The notes: a model not told the origin generated them from the sequence alone. A DNA stretch of 64,000 nucleotides from an uncultured Poribacteria bacterium (GCA_951812525.1 OX638316.1:4830506-4894505); one strand, 5' to 3'. Shown: positions 1-8,905, counted from the first letter of the stretch. Program-made: numbers and translations.

Positions 1-612
1 GGGGTCACACAGGCACTTATGTTGCCGCTATTCCAACTCGGCAGCAACCCTTATACGAAGGTTCAAGTTGAGAACGTTACCCTGGATCTGAAAATAGAAG
101 ATAAGCGTCGAACAGCGAGGATTCAGAGCCTTCGGATGGACAAACTCCGCTATCGCCCTGGGGACACTGTGGATGTGGAAATAACTTTGCAACCCTATCT
201 TGAAACACCCATAACACAGACAGGAACAATCACAATTCCGAAGGATACGCCAGATGGGCTTGTCATGCTCCTCGCCGGAAATGGGAATTTTCATGAGGCA
301 TGGCAGCGTTCGCGGGCACCGCTGAACTTTCGCCACAAAAACATCAATCAACTGATCGAATTGCTCCAACGTGAAGAACGTAATACTGATATTATTATGG
401 AGCTTTTTGTGCCTGAACCCGGACTTACCGTTCAAGGTGAAGAATTCGAGCATTTGCCACCTTCAGTGATGTCTGTAATGAACACCGCAAAACAGGTTGG
501 CAATAGCGGGTACACTGCAGGGACAACGCTGCATATCGACAGAACCTCTACAGACTACGTTATCTACGGTAGTGGCATCATTCGATTTGTTGTTGACAGA
601 AACGCCGAATAG
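1..612 (+). CDS. C-terminal part of a probable secreted or peptidase-associated protein
   Basis: The frame is open from base 1, so the first Met codon at 19 is probably internal and the gene begins outside the window. The visible 204 residues contain a beta-rich stretch with the run RYRPGDTVDVEITLQPYLE, followed by a TITIPKDTPDG turn. In my memory of the family this arrangement resembles the C-terminal domain of SpoIVB-type (S55) peptidase proteins, where a PGDxVxVxVxLxPY pattern is common. No catalytic region is visible here, so that name is an inference. The gene stands alone, and a gap of about 190 bases separates it from the next gene. Confidence 0.6.
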   Translation, partial: GVTQALMLPLFQLGSNPYTKVQVENVTLDLKIEDKRRTARIQSLRMDKLRYRPGDTVDVEITLQPYLETPITQTGTITIPKDTPDGLVMLLAGNGNFHEAWQRSRAPLNFRHKNINQLIELLQREERNTDIIMELFVPEPGLTVQGEEFEHLPPSVMSVMNTAKQVGNSGYTAGTTLHIDRTSTDYVIYGSGIIRFVVDRNAE

Positions 613-798
613 CGAAACACAAAACAGGGCGGAGACAGGTAATTTTCTGCCTACCACACTCGGATAGTAGGATAGACGGACGAAAACTTGCTCCGACATG
701 CCGAAGAAAGCTAAATCATATACAAAAACTTAAATTTGGCAGCTTGCAACACCATTTTTCAAGTTCCGTCCAAATAACCCTATAGGAGGGTATTTTCA

Positions 799-2937
799 AT
801 GCGCTGTGTCATCTCCTTTTGGAGTCTTATTTTACCCGTTTTTATTTTCGCGAATGCCGGATTCGCAGTCCAAACCTCGCTGTGGCAACAGCAACATCAC
901 GCCGATTTTGAGGCAGGCAAGCCGAAAGATCTTTCAATGACAAGCAACGGCGATGTTATGTTGTCTCCCAAAATTGAGTCCTTCACAAAATTGAAGGAGA
1001 CCCAAGTCTGGGCAGTTGTTGAAGATTCCGCAGGTAATCTCTATGTTGGGACTGGTAACGAAGGGAAAATCTACAAGATTAGTGCAGATGGCGACACTGC
1101 CGAACTCTACTATAACTCACCCGAAGTTACGATTTATAGTCTCGCGATCGGACCCGACGATGCCCTTTACGCTGGCACAGGACCTGACGGTCTGATTTAC
1201 AAAATTACGGATGCTACAACACCGCCGACAACTATCCTCAATGAAGGCGATAAATACGTATGGGCGTTGCAATTTGATGCTGAAGGCAATCTCTACGCTG
1301 CAACAGGCACCAATGGTAAGATTTATAAAATAACATCCGAAGGCGAATCCAGCGTCCTCTTTGATGCTGAAGAGAAAAATATCATGACGTTGCTGGCACA
1401 AGAAGACGGTTTCTATGCGGGCAGCAGCGAAAACGGTATCATCTATCATGTTATGAACGACGGCACGGCGAAGGTTATCTACCAAGCGAAAGAAAAAGAG
1501 GTTCGCGCCCTTGCCATGGATAGCCAAAGCAACCTCTATGCGGCAGTCGTTACATCGGCACCCGCTGAACCCTCAAGAGGTCGGCGCGGTGCAAATGGAC
1601 CTCCGACCCCGAGTGGTCCTCCACCTCCTGGCGGCGGTGCGCCTCAAGAAAATACATCTAACATCTACAAAATTCGCCCTGACGGCACTGCTGTACCGAT
1701 TTGGAATTCGCCGGAGCCACTCATCTTGGCGATCGTTATTGAAAGCGACACCCAAATTCTTGTGGGGACCGGAGATGATGGGAAACTCTACCGCATCAAC
1801 CCAATGACTGGAGACCACATTGAAGTCGGAAAGTGTTCAGCGAACCAAGTCATCGCGATACACCAAAAAGAGATGGAAGGAAGTACGCGAACACTTCTCG
1901 CCACCGGTAACCCAGGTAAACTCTTCACGCTTACAGCGAATTACGTTGAAGAAGGCACGCTTGAGTCAACAGTCCACGACGCAAAAAGCCTTTCCCGCTG
2001 GGGTAAACTCTCCTGGGAAGGCGAAATGGCAGAAGGGACGGTTATCTCCTTCTCAACCCGTACCGGCAATACTAAAAAGCCGGACGATACGTGGAATGAC
2101 TGGTCAGACGAACTCACAACAGCAGAAGGTTCTCAGGTCCCAAACGCAGACGCGCAGTATATTCAATGGCGCGCCAAGTTCACTACCAGCGATACGACGC
2201 AAACACCCGTTTTAAAGAAAGTCACACTTGCTTCCGTGCAGACTAATGTTGAGCCTCGGTTTACCAGCATCAAGGTAGATGATGGTAGTAGTAGTGGGAA
2301 CAGGGAGCAAGGCAGGCGTCCGTCTGGTGGATTGGCACCGCCCAGTGCACGTGGCAGCGATAGTGGTCGATCCAGCGGTGGCAACAGCGCCCCCACTAAA
2401 AACTGGAAAGTTAGTTGGAACGTGGAAGACGCGAATAGTGATACGTTGCAGTATACTCTCTACTACAAAGCAGTTAGTGAAACCAACTGGCGGCTTCTGA
2501 AAAAAGAGTTGTCCAAAGCAGAATATGAATGGGACATCACCACTGTGCCAGATGGACGCTATACCGTGAAAGCAGTTGCGACCGACAAACTCAGCAACCC
2601 GGTTGGCTGGGCGAAATCTGTTGAGAAGGTTAGTATGCCGTTTGAGATAGATAATACGCAACCCTCTATCGGTGCGATTCAAGTCACTGCGAACGGTAAT
2701 GGCACCTATAAAATTGCCTGTGACGTTATGGATGCGACGACACCGATCCAGAAAGCCGTCTATAAAATTGACAGTGATGAACACTGGAAAGCGATCTTCC
2801 CTGAAGATGGGATATTTGATTCCAAGCAGGAGAACCTTTTACTGGAAACAGGTGAGCTGCCTGAAGGGGCACACACTATTATCATTCAGGTAACAGACAG
2901 GGCTCAGAACACAGCAGTGAGCCGTGCAGGTTTCTAA
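799..2937 (+). CDS. Secreted beta-propeller protein with C-terminal Ig/Y_Y_Y-like domain
   Basis: The 712-residue product starts with a signal peptide (about residues 1-23, hydrophobic core ILPVFIFANAGFA), so it is exported. Residues about 60-370 contain repeated blades of the kind NLYVGTGNEGKIYKI and ALYAGTGPDGLIYKI, which point to an NHL/SMP-30-like or ligand-binding-type propeller. A Pro/Gly-rich linker near residues 255-285 interrupts the blades. After a second Ser/Gly-rich linker near residues 500-530, a beta-sandwich module follows (WNVEDANSDTLQYTLYYK), resembling Fn3 or Y_Y_Y domains. AGGAGGG lies 9 bases before the ATG. The substrate is unknown. A strong terminator follows, so the gene is probably monocistronic. 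Confidence 0.85.
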   Translation: MRCVISFWSLILPVFIFANAGFAVQTSLWQQQHHADFEAGKPKDLSMTSNGDVMLSPKIESFTKLKETQVWAVVEDSAGNLYVGTGNEGKIYKISADGDTAELYYNSPEVTIYSLAIGPDDALYAGTGPDGLIYKITDATTPPTTILNEGDKYVWALQFDAEGNLYAATGTNGKIYKITSEGESSVLFDAEEKNIMTLLAQEDGFYAGSSENGIIYHVMNDGTAKVIYQAKEKEVRALAMDSQSNLYAAVVTSAPAEPSRGRRGANGPPTPSGPPPPGGGAPQENTSNIYKIRPDGTAVPIWNSPEPLILAIVIESDTQILVGTGDDGKLYRINPMTGDHIEVGKCSANQVIAIHQKEMEGSTRTLLATGNPGKLFTLTANYVEEGTLESTVHDAKSLSRWGKLSWEGEMAEGTVISFSTRTGNTKKPDDTWNDWSDELTTAEGSQVPNADAQYIQWRAKFTTSDTTQTPVLKKVTLASVQTNVEPRFTSIKVDDGSSSGNREQGRRPSGGLAPPSARGSDSGRSSGGNSAPTKNWKVSWNVEDANSDTLQYTLYYKAVSETNWRLLKKELSKAEYEWDITTVPDGRYTVKAVATDKLSNPVGWAKSVEKVSMPFEIDNTQPSIGAIQVTANGNGTYKIACDVMDATTPIQKAVYKIDSDEHWKAIFPEDGIFDSKQENLLLETGELPEGAHTIIIQVTDRAQNTAVSRAGF

Positions 2938-2954
2938 CAGATACTAACGAATCG

Positions 2955-2986
2955 TAGGGCGGGTTTCAAACCCGCCCTATTTTTTT
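2955..2986 (+). terminator. Rho-independent terminator
   Basis: Perfect 12-bp inverted repeat TAGGGCGGGTTT / AAACCCGCCCTA separated by a single base, followed directly by seven T residues. It sits 18 bases after the stop of the propeller gene. Confidence 0.9.
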
Positions 2987-3062
2987 GCAATAGGTAATTT
3001 TGGGCTTGAAAATTAGTGTACCGGTGATGTTGAAATAATTGAAAAGATAGAAAACAGAAAAA

Positions 3063-3230
3063 ATGAGCAGATCGAAACCCATTTCTAAATCCAACGTTTT
3101 TGTCTTTTTGTATAACTCAATCTCAGATATTCCTTTGGAAACGCTCTACAGTGAACTTCTAAAACGTGGATACAACCCCAGAGATCTAAGCGAGAACGCG
3201 CCGGCTACGGAGGTTGTCAAAATCTCATAA
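3063..3230 (+). CDS. Small ORF of unknown function (55 aa)
   Basis: An ATG-to-TAA frame encodes a small protein beginning MSRSKPISKSNVFVFL and ending EVVKIS. It lies between the terminator and the PhyH-like gene, in the same direction. No convincing ribosome binding site precedes it, and no family is recognised. It may be a remnant of a longer gene (the LETLYSELLKRGYNPRDL stretch looks protein-like) or chance. Confidence 0.25.
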   Translation: MSRSKPISKSNVFVFLYNSISDIPLETLYSELLKRGYNPRDLSENAPATEVVKIS

Positions 3231-3263
3231 ACAGCTTGAATTTCCACATCAAAGGAGGCGTGA

Positions 3264-4394
3264 ATGGATACCTTATCTACGCATAACTGTTCCCCGGAAA
3301 ACCGTGTGGACGATCTGTTACGATCGGAAGTGCTTCAGGCGTTTGATCGTGCTACGTTTGAGCGCGATGGATATTGGGTGTGGGAAGGGATACTAACGGA
3401 CACTGCCCGTAAACGGTGGACAGCCAGCTTGCAGAGGTTACAGCAGATGAACGATGCGATCCTCATGGATACGGAGTGGAGTACTATCGATTTTCAGGCG
3501 CGGGGATTTCCGCCGCCTTTGCCGGAAGAAATCACACCGGAGTTTTTGGCAGCGTGCTGTGGCGGTTCAGAGCAAATGCCGGGTTTCCTCAGAACCGCGG
3601 AGTTGCGTCGATATATGCACACCCACGGGCTATTCGGACCGGGAGCGGCGTTAGTTACACATGGATTCGAGTCGCAAGGCGTTATGCCGGAATACTTCCC
3701 CGCCGGATATGACGACTTTATCATGGATGTGACCAGTGCTCACCCGCAAATGATGGCACTCTTCAGGAAACTTTTCGGGGACAGATTCATACTTGACCAC
3801 TGTTTTATGCTCAACCGGGCGGTCGGTTCAAAAGGGCGTCGATGGCATGCACATCAGTATCGCGATGGGCAGTACGAAGTTGAGGACCCCATTGGGACTG
3901 GAAACGCCCTTACCACTGAGTTTCTAAAACGACAGTGTATTCGGACGCTCTGCTATCCAGAAGGGGCAACCATCGAAGAGGGTGGAGAACTCGCAATTAT
4001 TCCCGGAGCGCATCTGTATCGGATTCCGTACAAATGGAGCACAGAACGCCCGGATGATGACGCTGCGATGAAAGCAGGATGGTTGAAGGGTAAGATCCAC
4101 GCCTTTACAGGGAAACCCTTAGAAATCGTACACCTCTCGCTACCGCCCGGAAGCATGGTGTCCTTCGTCCATCACATGCCCCATTATGTTGGGTATCGAA
4201 AGCCGGGGACGACAACTCGGTGGGGACTCCTTATGGCGTATCGAACGCCCGACCCGGATGCGGAACCGGAAAAATGGACGAATGGTATTCCCACCCATTG
4301 GGTAGAACAGACCGCAGCCCAAGGAAAACTGTCTGCTGGGGCGCAGCGTCTGTTTGAGGCTGATAACCCCATCGACAAGCATCTACAGAACTGA
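3264..4394 (+). CDS. Phytanoyl-CoA dioxygenase (PhyH)-like protein
   Basis: 376 residues. PhyH-family proteins are Fe(II)/2-oxoglutarate-dependent oxygenases with a double-stranded beta-helix fold. Family-like features are the central WHAHQYRDG segment (position of the first metal ligand), GGELAIIPGAHLYRIP (residues about 235-250) and the distal HHMPHYVGYR with a following Arg for 2-oxoglutarate. The canonical HxD pair is not obvious; the central segment reads His-Ala-His, so the metal site may be altered. AAAGGAGGCG is ideally spaced before the ATG. No neighbour explains the substrate. Large PhyH expansions are typical of sponge-associated lineages. Confidence 0.75.
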   Translation: MDTLSTHNCSPENRVDDLLRSEVLQAFDRATFERDGYWVWEGILTDTARKRWTASLQRLQQMNDAILMDTEWSTIDFQARGFPPPLPEEITPEFLAACCGGSEQMPGFLRTAELRRYMHTHGLFGPGAALVTHGFESQGVMPEYFPAGYDDFIMDVTSAHPQMMALFRKLFGDRFILDHCFMLNRAVGSKGRRWHAHQYRDGQYEVEDPIGTGNALTTEFLKRQCIRTLCYPEGATIEEGGELAIIPGAHLYRIPYKWSTERPDDDAAMKAGWLKGKIHAFTGKPLEIVHLSLPPGSMVSFVHHMPHYVGYRKPGTTTRWGLLMAYRTPDPDAEPEKWTNGIPTHWVEQTAAQGKLSAGAQRLFEADNPIDKHLQN

Positions 4395-4639
4395 ATCATT
4401 TGGCGATATATGCAGGCGTAGAATCTCAGCGATGGGTCGTTGGAACCCAATAATTTGGCATAAGCGTGTTAGGGCTATTCAGTTCTCCTAATGAGTTTTG
4501 ACCTTCAAGTACGGAAAACCTACTTACGGAATAGAGGTTCAGGACGCGCCCCCAGTTAATGTAACGAAAATAGACTTGGGTTATCTTTGTAATGTGGTTT
4601 CGAGACTATACATCAAAAACGCATCAAGTCGTCAGTACA

Positions 4640-4771
4640 TCAGAAAGTGTTATATTTGGGATCCGTTTTCAGTGCTGCCCAAGTGATAGCGATTTTTCCG
4701 GCACTTTCGACAGCTACCCCGATGGTTGCTAGCTTTTTGATTTCATCGGTGTTGAGTGTGAGATTATAAAT
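4640..4771 (-). pseudogene. C-terminal remnant of a LamG-type secreted protein
   Basis: A 43-codon frame after a stop encodes a tail ending GKIAITWAALK plus about nine residues. Intact LamG proteins elsewhere in this window end in the same way (GKLATTWARIKRAK at 38.7 kb, GKLTTTWGRIK at 40.8 kb). No upstream part of the gene is present, so this is a fragment. The surrounding stretches 4395-4639 and 4772-5032 hold no gene that I can support. Confidence 0.5.
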
Positions 4772-5032
4772 TCATCACTTCGTCGATTAACCCTTGGAAG
4801 TATCTCGCACAACAGCATTCATTCCAACCGAATTTTAGGTTCATGACTGTCTGTTGAATACGATCAATCTCATTCTCAGTAGTTTCAAGTGTGTCTGTGG
4901 CTGCGTGATAAACCTAGCTCGTTGCATTCTCAGGTTGAATGGCTATCGCGACAAAAGCCCATTCGTCTTGCGGAACTTCTGGGGCTCCATTATATTTCCC
5001 TTGTTGCGAATTCGCAACCTCCAGAAGTCCGA

Positions 5033-5602
5033 CTACTTGAGAATCAGCATGCGTCGCGTGGCGGTGAAATCGCCAGCGGTCAACTTATAGAAGTAAACAC
5101 CACTCGCCACGGGTTCACCCAACGCATTTCTGCCATCCCAATACGCCGCACGGCTCCGGCTGGTATAGAAGCCTGCGGATTGGAAACCGAGTGGGATTCT
5201 ACGCACAATAACGCCTTGGGTATCGTATATCGTGATTGTTGCCTCGCTGTCCGTTGATAGTTGATACGGTATCCATGTCTCCGGGCTAAACGGATTTGGA
5301 TAGTTGGGTAACAACGCGGTCTCTACAGGTGCTAAGGGTTGAGTGGACGCACTATAAGCGCTATTGGCGTTATCTATTGCTGTGGCAACAAGAACTAAAT
5401 CGTTTACGTCAACTTTGCCACTGCGGTCAACGTCCGGGTTAGGGTTCGGACTCCCTGTAATTGTTTCTCCGTATCTTGCCGCGACAATTACCAAGTCAAC
5501 GATATTCACAATCCCGTCGGCATTAACGTCTGTATAACTTGTGTCCTCTGTAGAATCGGTGTCGTAGGTGTTGTCGGATTCTATAGACGGGGTTTCACTC
5601 AA
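5033..5602 (-). CDS. Dockerin-like and C-terminal sorting domain, separated half of the metalloprotease
   Basis: The frame contains two EF-hand/dockerin-type repeats (DVNADGIVNIVDLVIVAARYG and DVDRSGKVDVNDLVLVATAI) and then a FlgD/T9SS-like C-terminal module beginning LLPNYPNPFSPETWIPY and ending with the basic MLILK tail. Such modules usually end long secreted enzymes. The only available start is a TTG that overlaps the stop of the upstream metalloprotease. The same frame stays open upstream for about 18 codons (TCDHFIFANARLLSE), so this half most likely belonged to the metalloprotease before a one-base shift near 5640-5660. Confidence 0.75.
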   Translation of the reverse strand: MSETPSIESDNTYDTDSTEDTSYTDVNADGIVNIVDLVIVAARYGETITGSPNPNPDVDRSGKVDVNDLVLVATAIDNANSAYSASTQPLAPVETALLPNYPNPFSPETWIPYQLSTDSEATITIYDTQGVIVRRIPLGFQSAGFYTSRSRAAYWDGRNALGEPVASGVYFYKLTAGDFTATRRMLILK

Positions 5603-6462
5603 TAACCGGGCATTTGCAAAAATGAAGTGGTCACATGTAATTCCGTCGCCTCCGTTTCACTATTTCCGCTGAGTCGCGTCCAATCGAGAACGCAGTGATC
5701 GCTGTCTCGAAACAACTGTGCCTGATACAAGCCTTGTCCGGCGGTTATGTTTGTGGAAAATCTAACGGTCTCCTCCCGTATCATTTCGGGAGGTTTCGGG
5801 GTTGCTATCCGGGGAGGTGGTCTGACTATGTGATTATTAGTATTGAAATATCGGCTTTTATTCAATAAGCGTGCCTCGTAAAAGTCTAATTTCCCAGCGT
5901 GCCACATCAGAAGGGTTGCGCCTTGTTTGCCTGCGAGGTTGTGATATAGACCGAATGCGTGTCCGAGTTCATGAGCAACTGTAGATTCAGTGAAGTCTCC
6001 GCTTTTGTCTGCGACGGCTGCCCAACCTCTACATGCGCCACAGTTGTGTTCAAAAAAGCCCGCACCTTGCCCGTTCCACCCGCCTGCTACACCTTGTAAA
6101 TTACCGATAAATGATAGCAAAATATCATTCTGGTTCTTCATATTCGCCGGTAGTTCAGCGAGTAGGTTTTCTTGCGTTCTATTGAAGAAGTTATTGGCTG
6201 TGTACCTGCTTTTGATATGGTGAACGACAATCTCACCGGTGGTGTCCCGTTCCAACCTAAACGTTTTCCGACCGAATTTATGTCGTTCCATTTCGTCTGC
6301 GTAGAATTTTTGAGTCTGTTCCACAGCGTTCCGAATTTTAGCATCTGGGACTACTGCGGGAGCGTCTGTAGGCTGGAAGTATATGACGCGGACGGTGAAA
6401 TCTGCGTAGCCGGTAATAACAACAAAAACACATAGAAACATGGAAATCAATAGAGTTCGCAT
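5599..6462 (-). CDS. Secreted zinc metalloprotease (metzincin-like), N-terminal half of a split gene
   Basis: The product is 287 residues. I chose the internal ATG at 6462 because AAGGAGA lies 10 bases upstream and the protein then opens with a signal peptide (MRTLLISMFLCVFVVITGYA). The active site is HELGHAFGLYH, a complete HExxHxxGxxH zinc site of the metzincin type, preceded by the Cys pair CGACRGW. The frame ends 25 codons after LSGNSETEATE in a tail that looks out of frame, while the next reading frame continues into dockerin and sorting domains. The gene therefore seems frameshifted; see the downstream half. The protease probably acts outside the cell. Confidence 0.8.
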   Translation of the reverse strand: MRTLLISMFLCVFVVITGYADFTVRVIYFQPTDAPAVVPDAKIRNAVEQTQKFYADEMERHKFGRKTFRLERDTTGEIVVHHIKSRYTANNFFNRTQENLLAELPANMKNQNDILLSFIGNLQGVAGGWNGQGAGFFEHNCGACRGWAAVADKSGDFTESTVAHELGHAFGLYHNLAGKQGATLLMWHAGKLDFYEARLLNKSRYFNTNNHIVRPPPRIATPKPPEMIREETVRFSTNITAGQGLYQAQLFRDSDHCVLDWTRLSGNSETEATELHVTTSFLQMPGY

Positions 6463-6699
6463 TATAAAGGTCTCCTTAGAAATTGTCAAGATTGGATGAC
6501 ATACGCCCGACAAAATCAACGCACCAACACCCGCGAGCACGAGAAATATATCTTTTGCCGACACTAATCCTGAATACCGACCACTTTCCTTTGCGAGAGC
6601 TTTCTCGACGACACGCAACCTCTCATCTATCTTGTCCAACTTCTCATTGAGACCCTCGATCGATTTGATGAGAACAGATAACAGCTCTTGACTTTCCAC
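6463..6699 (-). CDS. Small coiled-coil plus membrane-segment protein, stop lost into next gene
   Basis: From a GTG at 6699 (eight bases after TAGGAG) the frame encodes ESQELLSVLIKSIEGLNEKL, a heptad-rich helix to about residue 40, then a hydrophobic segment (IFLVLAGVGALILSGV). It runs without a stop into the metalloprotease start at 6462, so its own stop may have been lost, or the reading through is accidental. The order HTH gene, then this gene, with an 11-base gap suggests one operon. A second partial copy of its first 23 codons is at 7505-7574. Function unknown; holin-like or membrane-anchor roles are possible by size only. Confidence 0.45.
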
Positions 6700-6710
6700 A
6701 GCATGCACTC

Positions 6711-7081
6711 CTAAAAGATGATATGAAAATCCTTACAGAACGACTCAACATCTTGCATCTCGACAAAAAGATGATCATGCGGATCCGAATAATACTCAGA
6801 CGAGAGTTGTTGAGCCGTCTTCAACACGTCGTCTTTATCAAGATGCGACATAGACATCGCCCTAAAATAATCGCATTCTTCCTTTGTCGTTCTTCTTCTA
6901 ACGGTACAGTCATAAAAATATACTCCACAGAATCCACCATAGCCCGGTAGGTACGGAGATTCATGATCCTATTCACAGTCTCCCGATGAATACCCAAACG
7001 CTTCCCGATATTCTCTTGGGACTCGCCCCGAAGCCTTGCAATAATAATCGCTTGAATGTTTTCAGTTGTTGCGTCTTTCAT
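6711..7081 (-). pseudogene. HTH-domain protein with a probable frameshift
   Basis: The first frame (from 7081) opens MKDATTENIQAIIIARLRG and carries a helix-turn-helix motif (NIGKRLGIHRETVNRIM), so it should bind DNA. It stops at 6821 after an unlikely Arg/Cys tail. Another frame overlapping it (…ECDYFRAMSMSHLDKDD…) continues the helical, acidic character to a stop at 6711. A one-base change near 6870 would join them into one protein of about 120 residues. It precedes the coiled-coil/membrane gene. Either a real pseudogene or an assembly indel. Confidence 0.45.
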
Positions 7082-7206
7082 ACCAATATTATACCGCCTT
7101 CATCATAGTGGACACAATTAAAAATAGTCATTTTGTCGATTTTTTTATGACTCAAAGTGACAATATATGCTATGATACTAAAAACTTTTCTCACGAGGTA
7201 TTGAAA

Positions 7207-7566
7207 ATGAAACGAGGTATTTCCAATATTTTGATTGTCCTACTACTCGCATGCGCCATTATGCCTGCCCTATCCACTGAAGAAAAAATCGCTCAACATA
7301 TATTAGATGCCCTACGCGACGCTGAGGCAGATATAAACAAAAATCAATGGCTATCATTAGGTTGCTTTTGTGGTCCAATGGCATACGCAGCGTCATTAAC
7401 AAGAACACCGGCAGTCCCTACAGAAAGGTTGGTAGGAAAATCGTCAGAATATCTGGATGTATATTCTGAAGAATATCGTCGAAAAAGAAAGGCATTGCAA
7501 GTCGTCTTGTTCAACTTCTCATTGAGACCCTCAATCGTTTTGATGAGAACAGATAACAGCTCTTGA
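7207..7566 (+). pseudogene. Truncated small secreted protein
   Basis: From the ATG at 7207 (GAGG about 10 bases upstream) the product begins with a signal peptide (MKRGISNILIVLLLACAIMPALS). A compact domain follows with a GCFCGP motif and GKSSEYLDVYSEEYRRKRK. The last 20 codons come from sequence copied, in antisense, from the coiled-coil gene at 6.6 kb, so the natural C-terminus has been replaced. Related intact proteins in this type of genome, as I recall them, continue with another Gly-Cys segment after the Arg/Lys stretch. Function unknown. Confidence 0.45.
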
Positions 7567-7590
7567 CTTTCCATCAGGTACCCCTAAAAT
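7505..7590 (-). repeat. Duplicated 5' fragment of the coiled-coil gene
   Basis: About 70 bases are nearly identical to 6638-6705 (three to four differences), covering the start codon and codons 1-23 (ESQELLSVLIKTIEGLNEKL). Homology continues a little into the ribosome-binding region (TTTTAGGGGT here, TTTTAGGAGT there). The fragment ends abruptly at about 7505, where it is joined to the truncated secreted-protein gene, marking a rearrangement breakpoint. Confidence 0.7.
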
Positions 7591-7630
7591 CCGTTTTTCT
7601 TAACACAGAATGACGAGGCTTGCTATAGAT

Positions 7631-7654
7631 AACGTGAGTTTGAAAAAAGTTTTT
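7631..7654 (-). mobile_element. Solitary end of the IS982-family element
   Basis: The 24 bases beginning AACGTGAGTTTGAAAAAAG match the right end of the complete IS982-type element at 9253-10272, read in reverse. No transposase is attached, so this is a remnant end or scar. Confidence 0.55.
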
Positions 7655-7743
7655 GTTAAGAGATTTATCCGTATCGATTCCTCGTCTGGTTATTGGGTTT
7701 AAACATTCCGATTTTTCTGGTTTTAAGTCAGTTTTTTTAGCGT

Positions 7744-8016
7744 GAGAGGTCGATTGAGTGGACATTGGCAAGTAGCGCAGGCTTGTTCTACCAAGGATGG
7801 ATTGTCACAGGTTTCTGCTTTCTAGTGTTGACATGGGTGTTAAGAAAATACAAGGCGAGTAAACTGGTGGTATTTTCTTTTCTGATGCCGGTGTGCGGTG
7901 TGTTGTTTAGCAACCTGTTCTTAGGCGATGAACTAACCATCAGTGTATTCGTAGGCACTGGATTGGTAACAGCAGGGATTTATTTTGTTAACCTGCAACA
8001 TAAAAAAGTAAAGTGA
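7744..8016 (+). pseudogene. C-terminal fragment of an EamA/DMT-family transporter
   Basis: The frame opens after a stop at about 7741 and lacks a plausible start. It encodes roughly 90 residues with three hydrophobic helices; GLFYQGWIVTGFCFLVLTW and LMPVCGVLFSNLFLGDELT resemble the last helices of EamA (drug/metabolite transporter superfamily) proteins, which export small metabolites across the inner membrane and are normally about 300 residues long. The first two thirds are absent. An IS982 end scar lies about 90 bases upstream and may mark the deletion. Confidence 0.65.
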
Positions 8017-8031
8017 AAGGGATTACAGATA

Positions 8032-8868
8032 ATGCCTCGAAAAGGAATCACCTGTATCTTGGTTGTTGGTATCTTCTTAAATTATGGCATGCAAGAGAAT
8101 TCTTGGGCGGATGAGGGTGTTGATGGCATGGTGTTAATCCCCGCGGGCGAGTTTGACATGGGGCGCGAGGATGGACCTTCCGATGAGCATCCAACCCATA
8201 CCGTCTACGTAGACGCATTTTACATGGATGTCTACGAGGTGACGAATGCAGAATATAAGGCGTTCATTGATGCGAATCCACAGTGGCAAAAGGATCGCAT
8301 TGAACCAAGATTGCATGATAGCACCTACCTTAGACTTTGGAACGGCAACAACTATCCGCTAGACAAAGGCGATCATCCGGTTAATTATGTCAGTTGGTAT
8401 GCCGCAATGGCTTACGCCAAATGGGCAGGAAAACGTCTACCAACAGAAGCAGAATGGGAAAAAGCGGCGCGAGGTGGTTTAGTCGGTAAAGGATATCCTT
8501 GGGGAGATACAATTAATGCCGCAGACGCAAACCATGGCAGATATATCAATGATACGAACCCTGTTGGACAGTATGCGCCAAACGGATACGGTTTATACGA
8601 TATGGCAGGGAATGTGTGGGAGTGGTGTTTGGATAAATATGATTCGGATTTCTACAGGGCATCTCCGAAGAGAAATCCATTCTCTGGTGGCACACTTACT
8701 GAGGTAATAAATGATTTCATAAACATCGATACACCTCGGGTGTTTCGGGGCGGCGACTGGGCGACCCAGGGTCTGTTCGTGCGAGTGGACAACCGCGATG
8801 CTGGCATCCCGATGTACGCCAGCGTCTTCGTCGGATTCCGTTGTGTGAAGACTGTTTCGCATAAATAG
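8032..8868 (+). CDS. SUMF1/formylglycine-generating-enzyme-like domain protein
   Basis: 278 residues with a likely N-terminal signal (GITCILVVGIFLNYGMQ). The fold is recognised from MVLIPAGEFDMG, YMDVYEVTNAEYKAFI, RLPTEAEWEKAARGG, YPWGD, YDMAGNVWEWC and the final FVGFRCV. Genuine formylglycine-generating enzymes keep two cysteines just after the GGS stretch; here the equivalent GGDWATQGLFVRVDNR has none, so sulfatase activation is unlikely and a binding or other sulfatase-modifying-factor-type role is more probable. GGGATTACAGATA precedes the ATG. It follows the transporter fragment by 15 bases. Confidence 0.85.
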   Translation: MPRKGITCILVVGIFLNYGMQENSWADEGVDGMVLIPAGEFDMGREDGPSDEHPTHTVYVDAFYMDVYEVTNAEYKAFIDANPQWQKDRIEPRLHDSTYLRLWNGNNYPLDKGDHPVNYVSWYAAMAYAKWAGKRLPTEAEWEKAARGGLVGKGYPWGDTINAADANHGRYINDTNPVGQYAPNGYGLYDMAGNVWEWCLDKYDSDFYRASPKRNPFSGGTLTEVINDFINIDTPRVFRGGDWATQGLFVRVDNRDAGIPMYASVFVGFRCVKTVSHK

Positions 8869-8905
8869 GACGCGCTTGATGGGTTCGCAGAAGTACCACA
8901 AATCT

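Noticed and set aside
463-699. Minus-strand frame of 78 codons over the end of the first gene
   Set aside because: No ribosome site, overlaps a convincing plus-strand frame, composition not protein-like.
2212-2784. Minus-strand frame of 190 codons inside the propeller gene
   Set aside because: Antisense shadow of a gene with clear repeats and ribosome site.
4498-4686. Plus-strand frame of 62 codons
   Set aside because: No ribosome site; overlaps the LamG remnant on the other strand.
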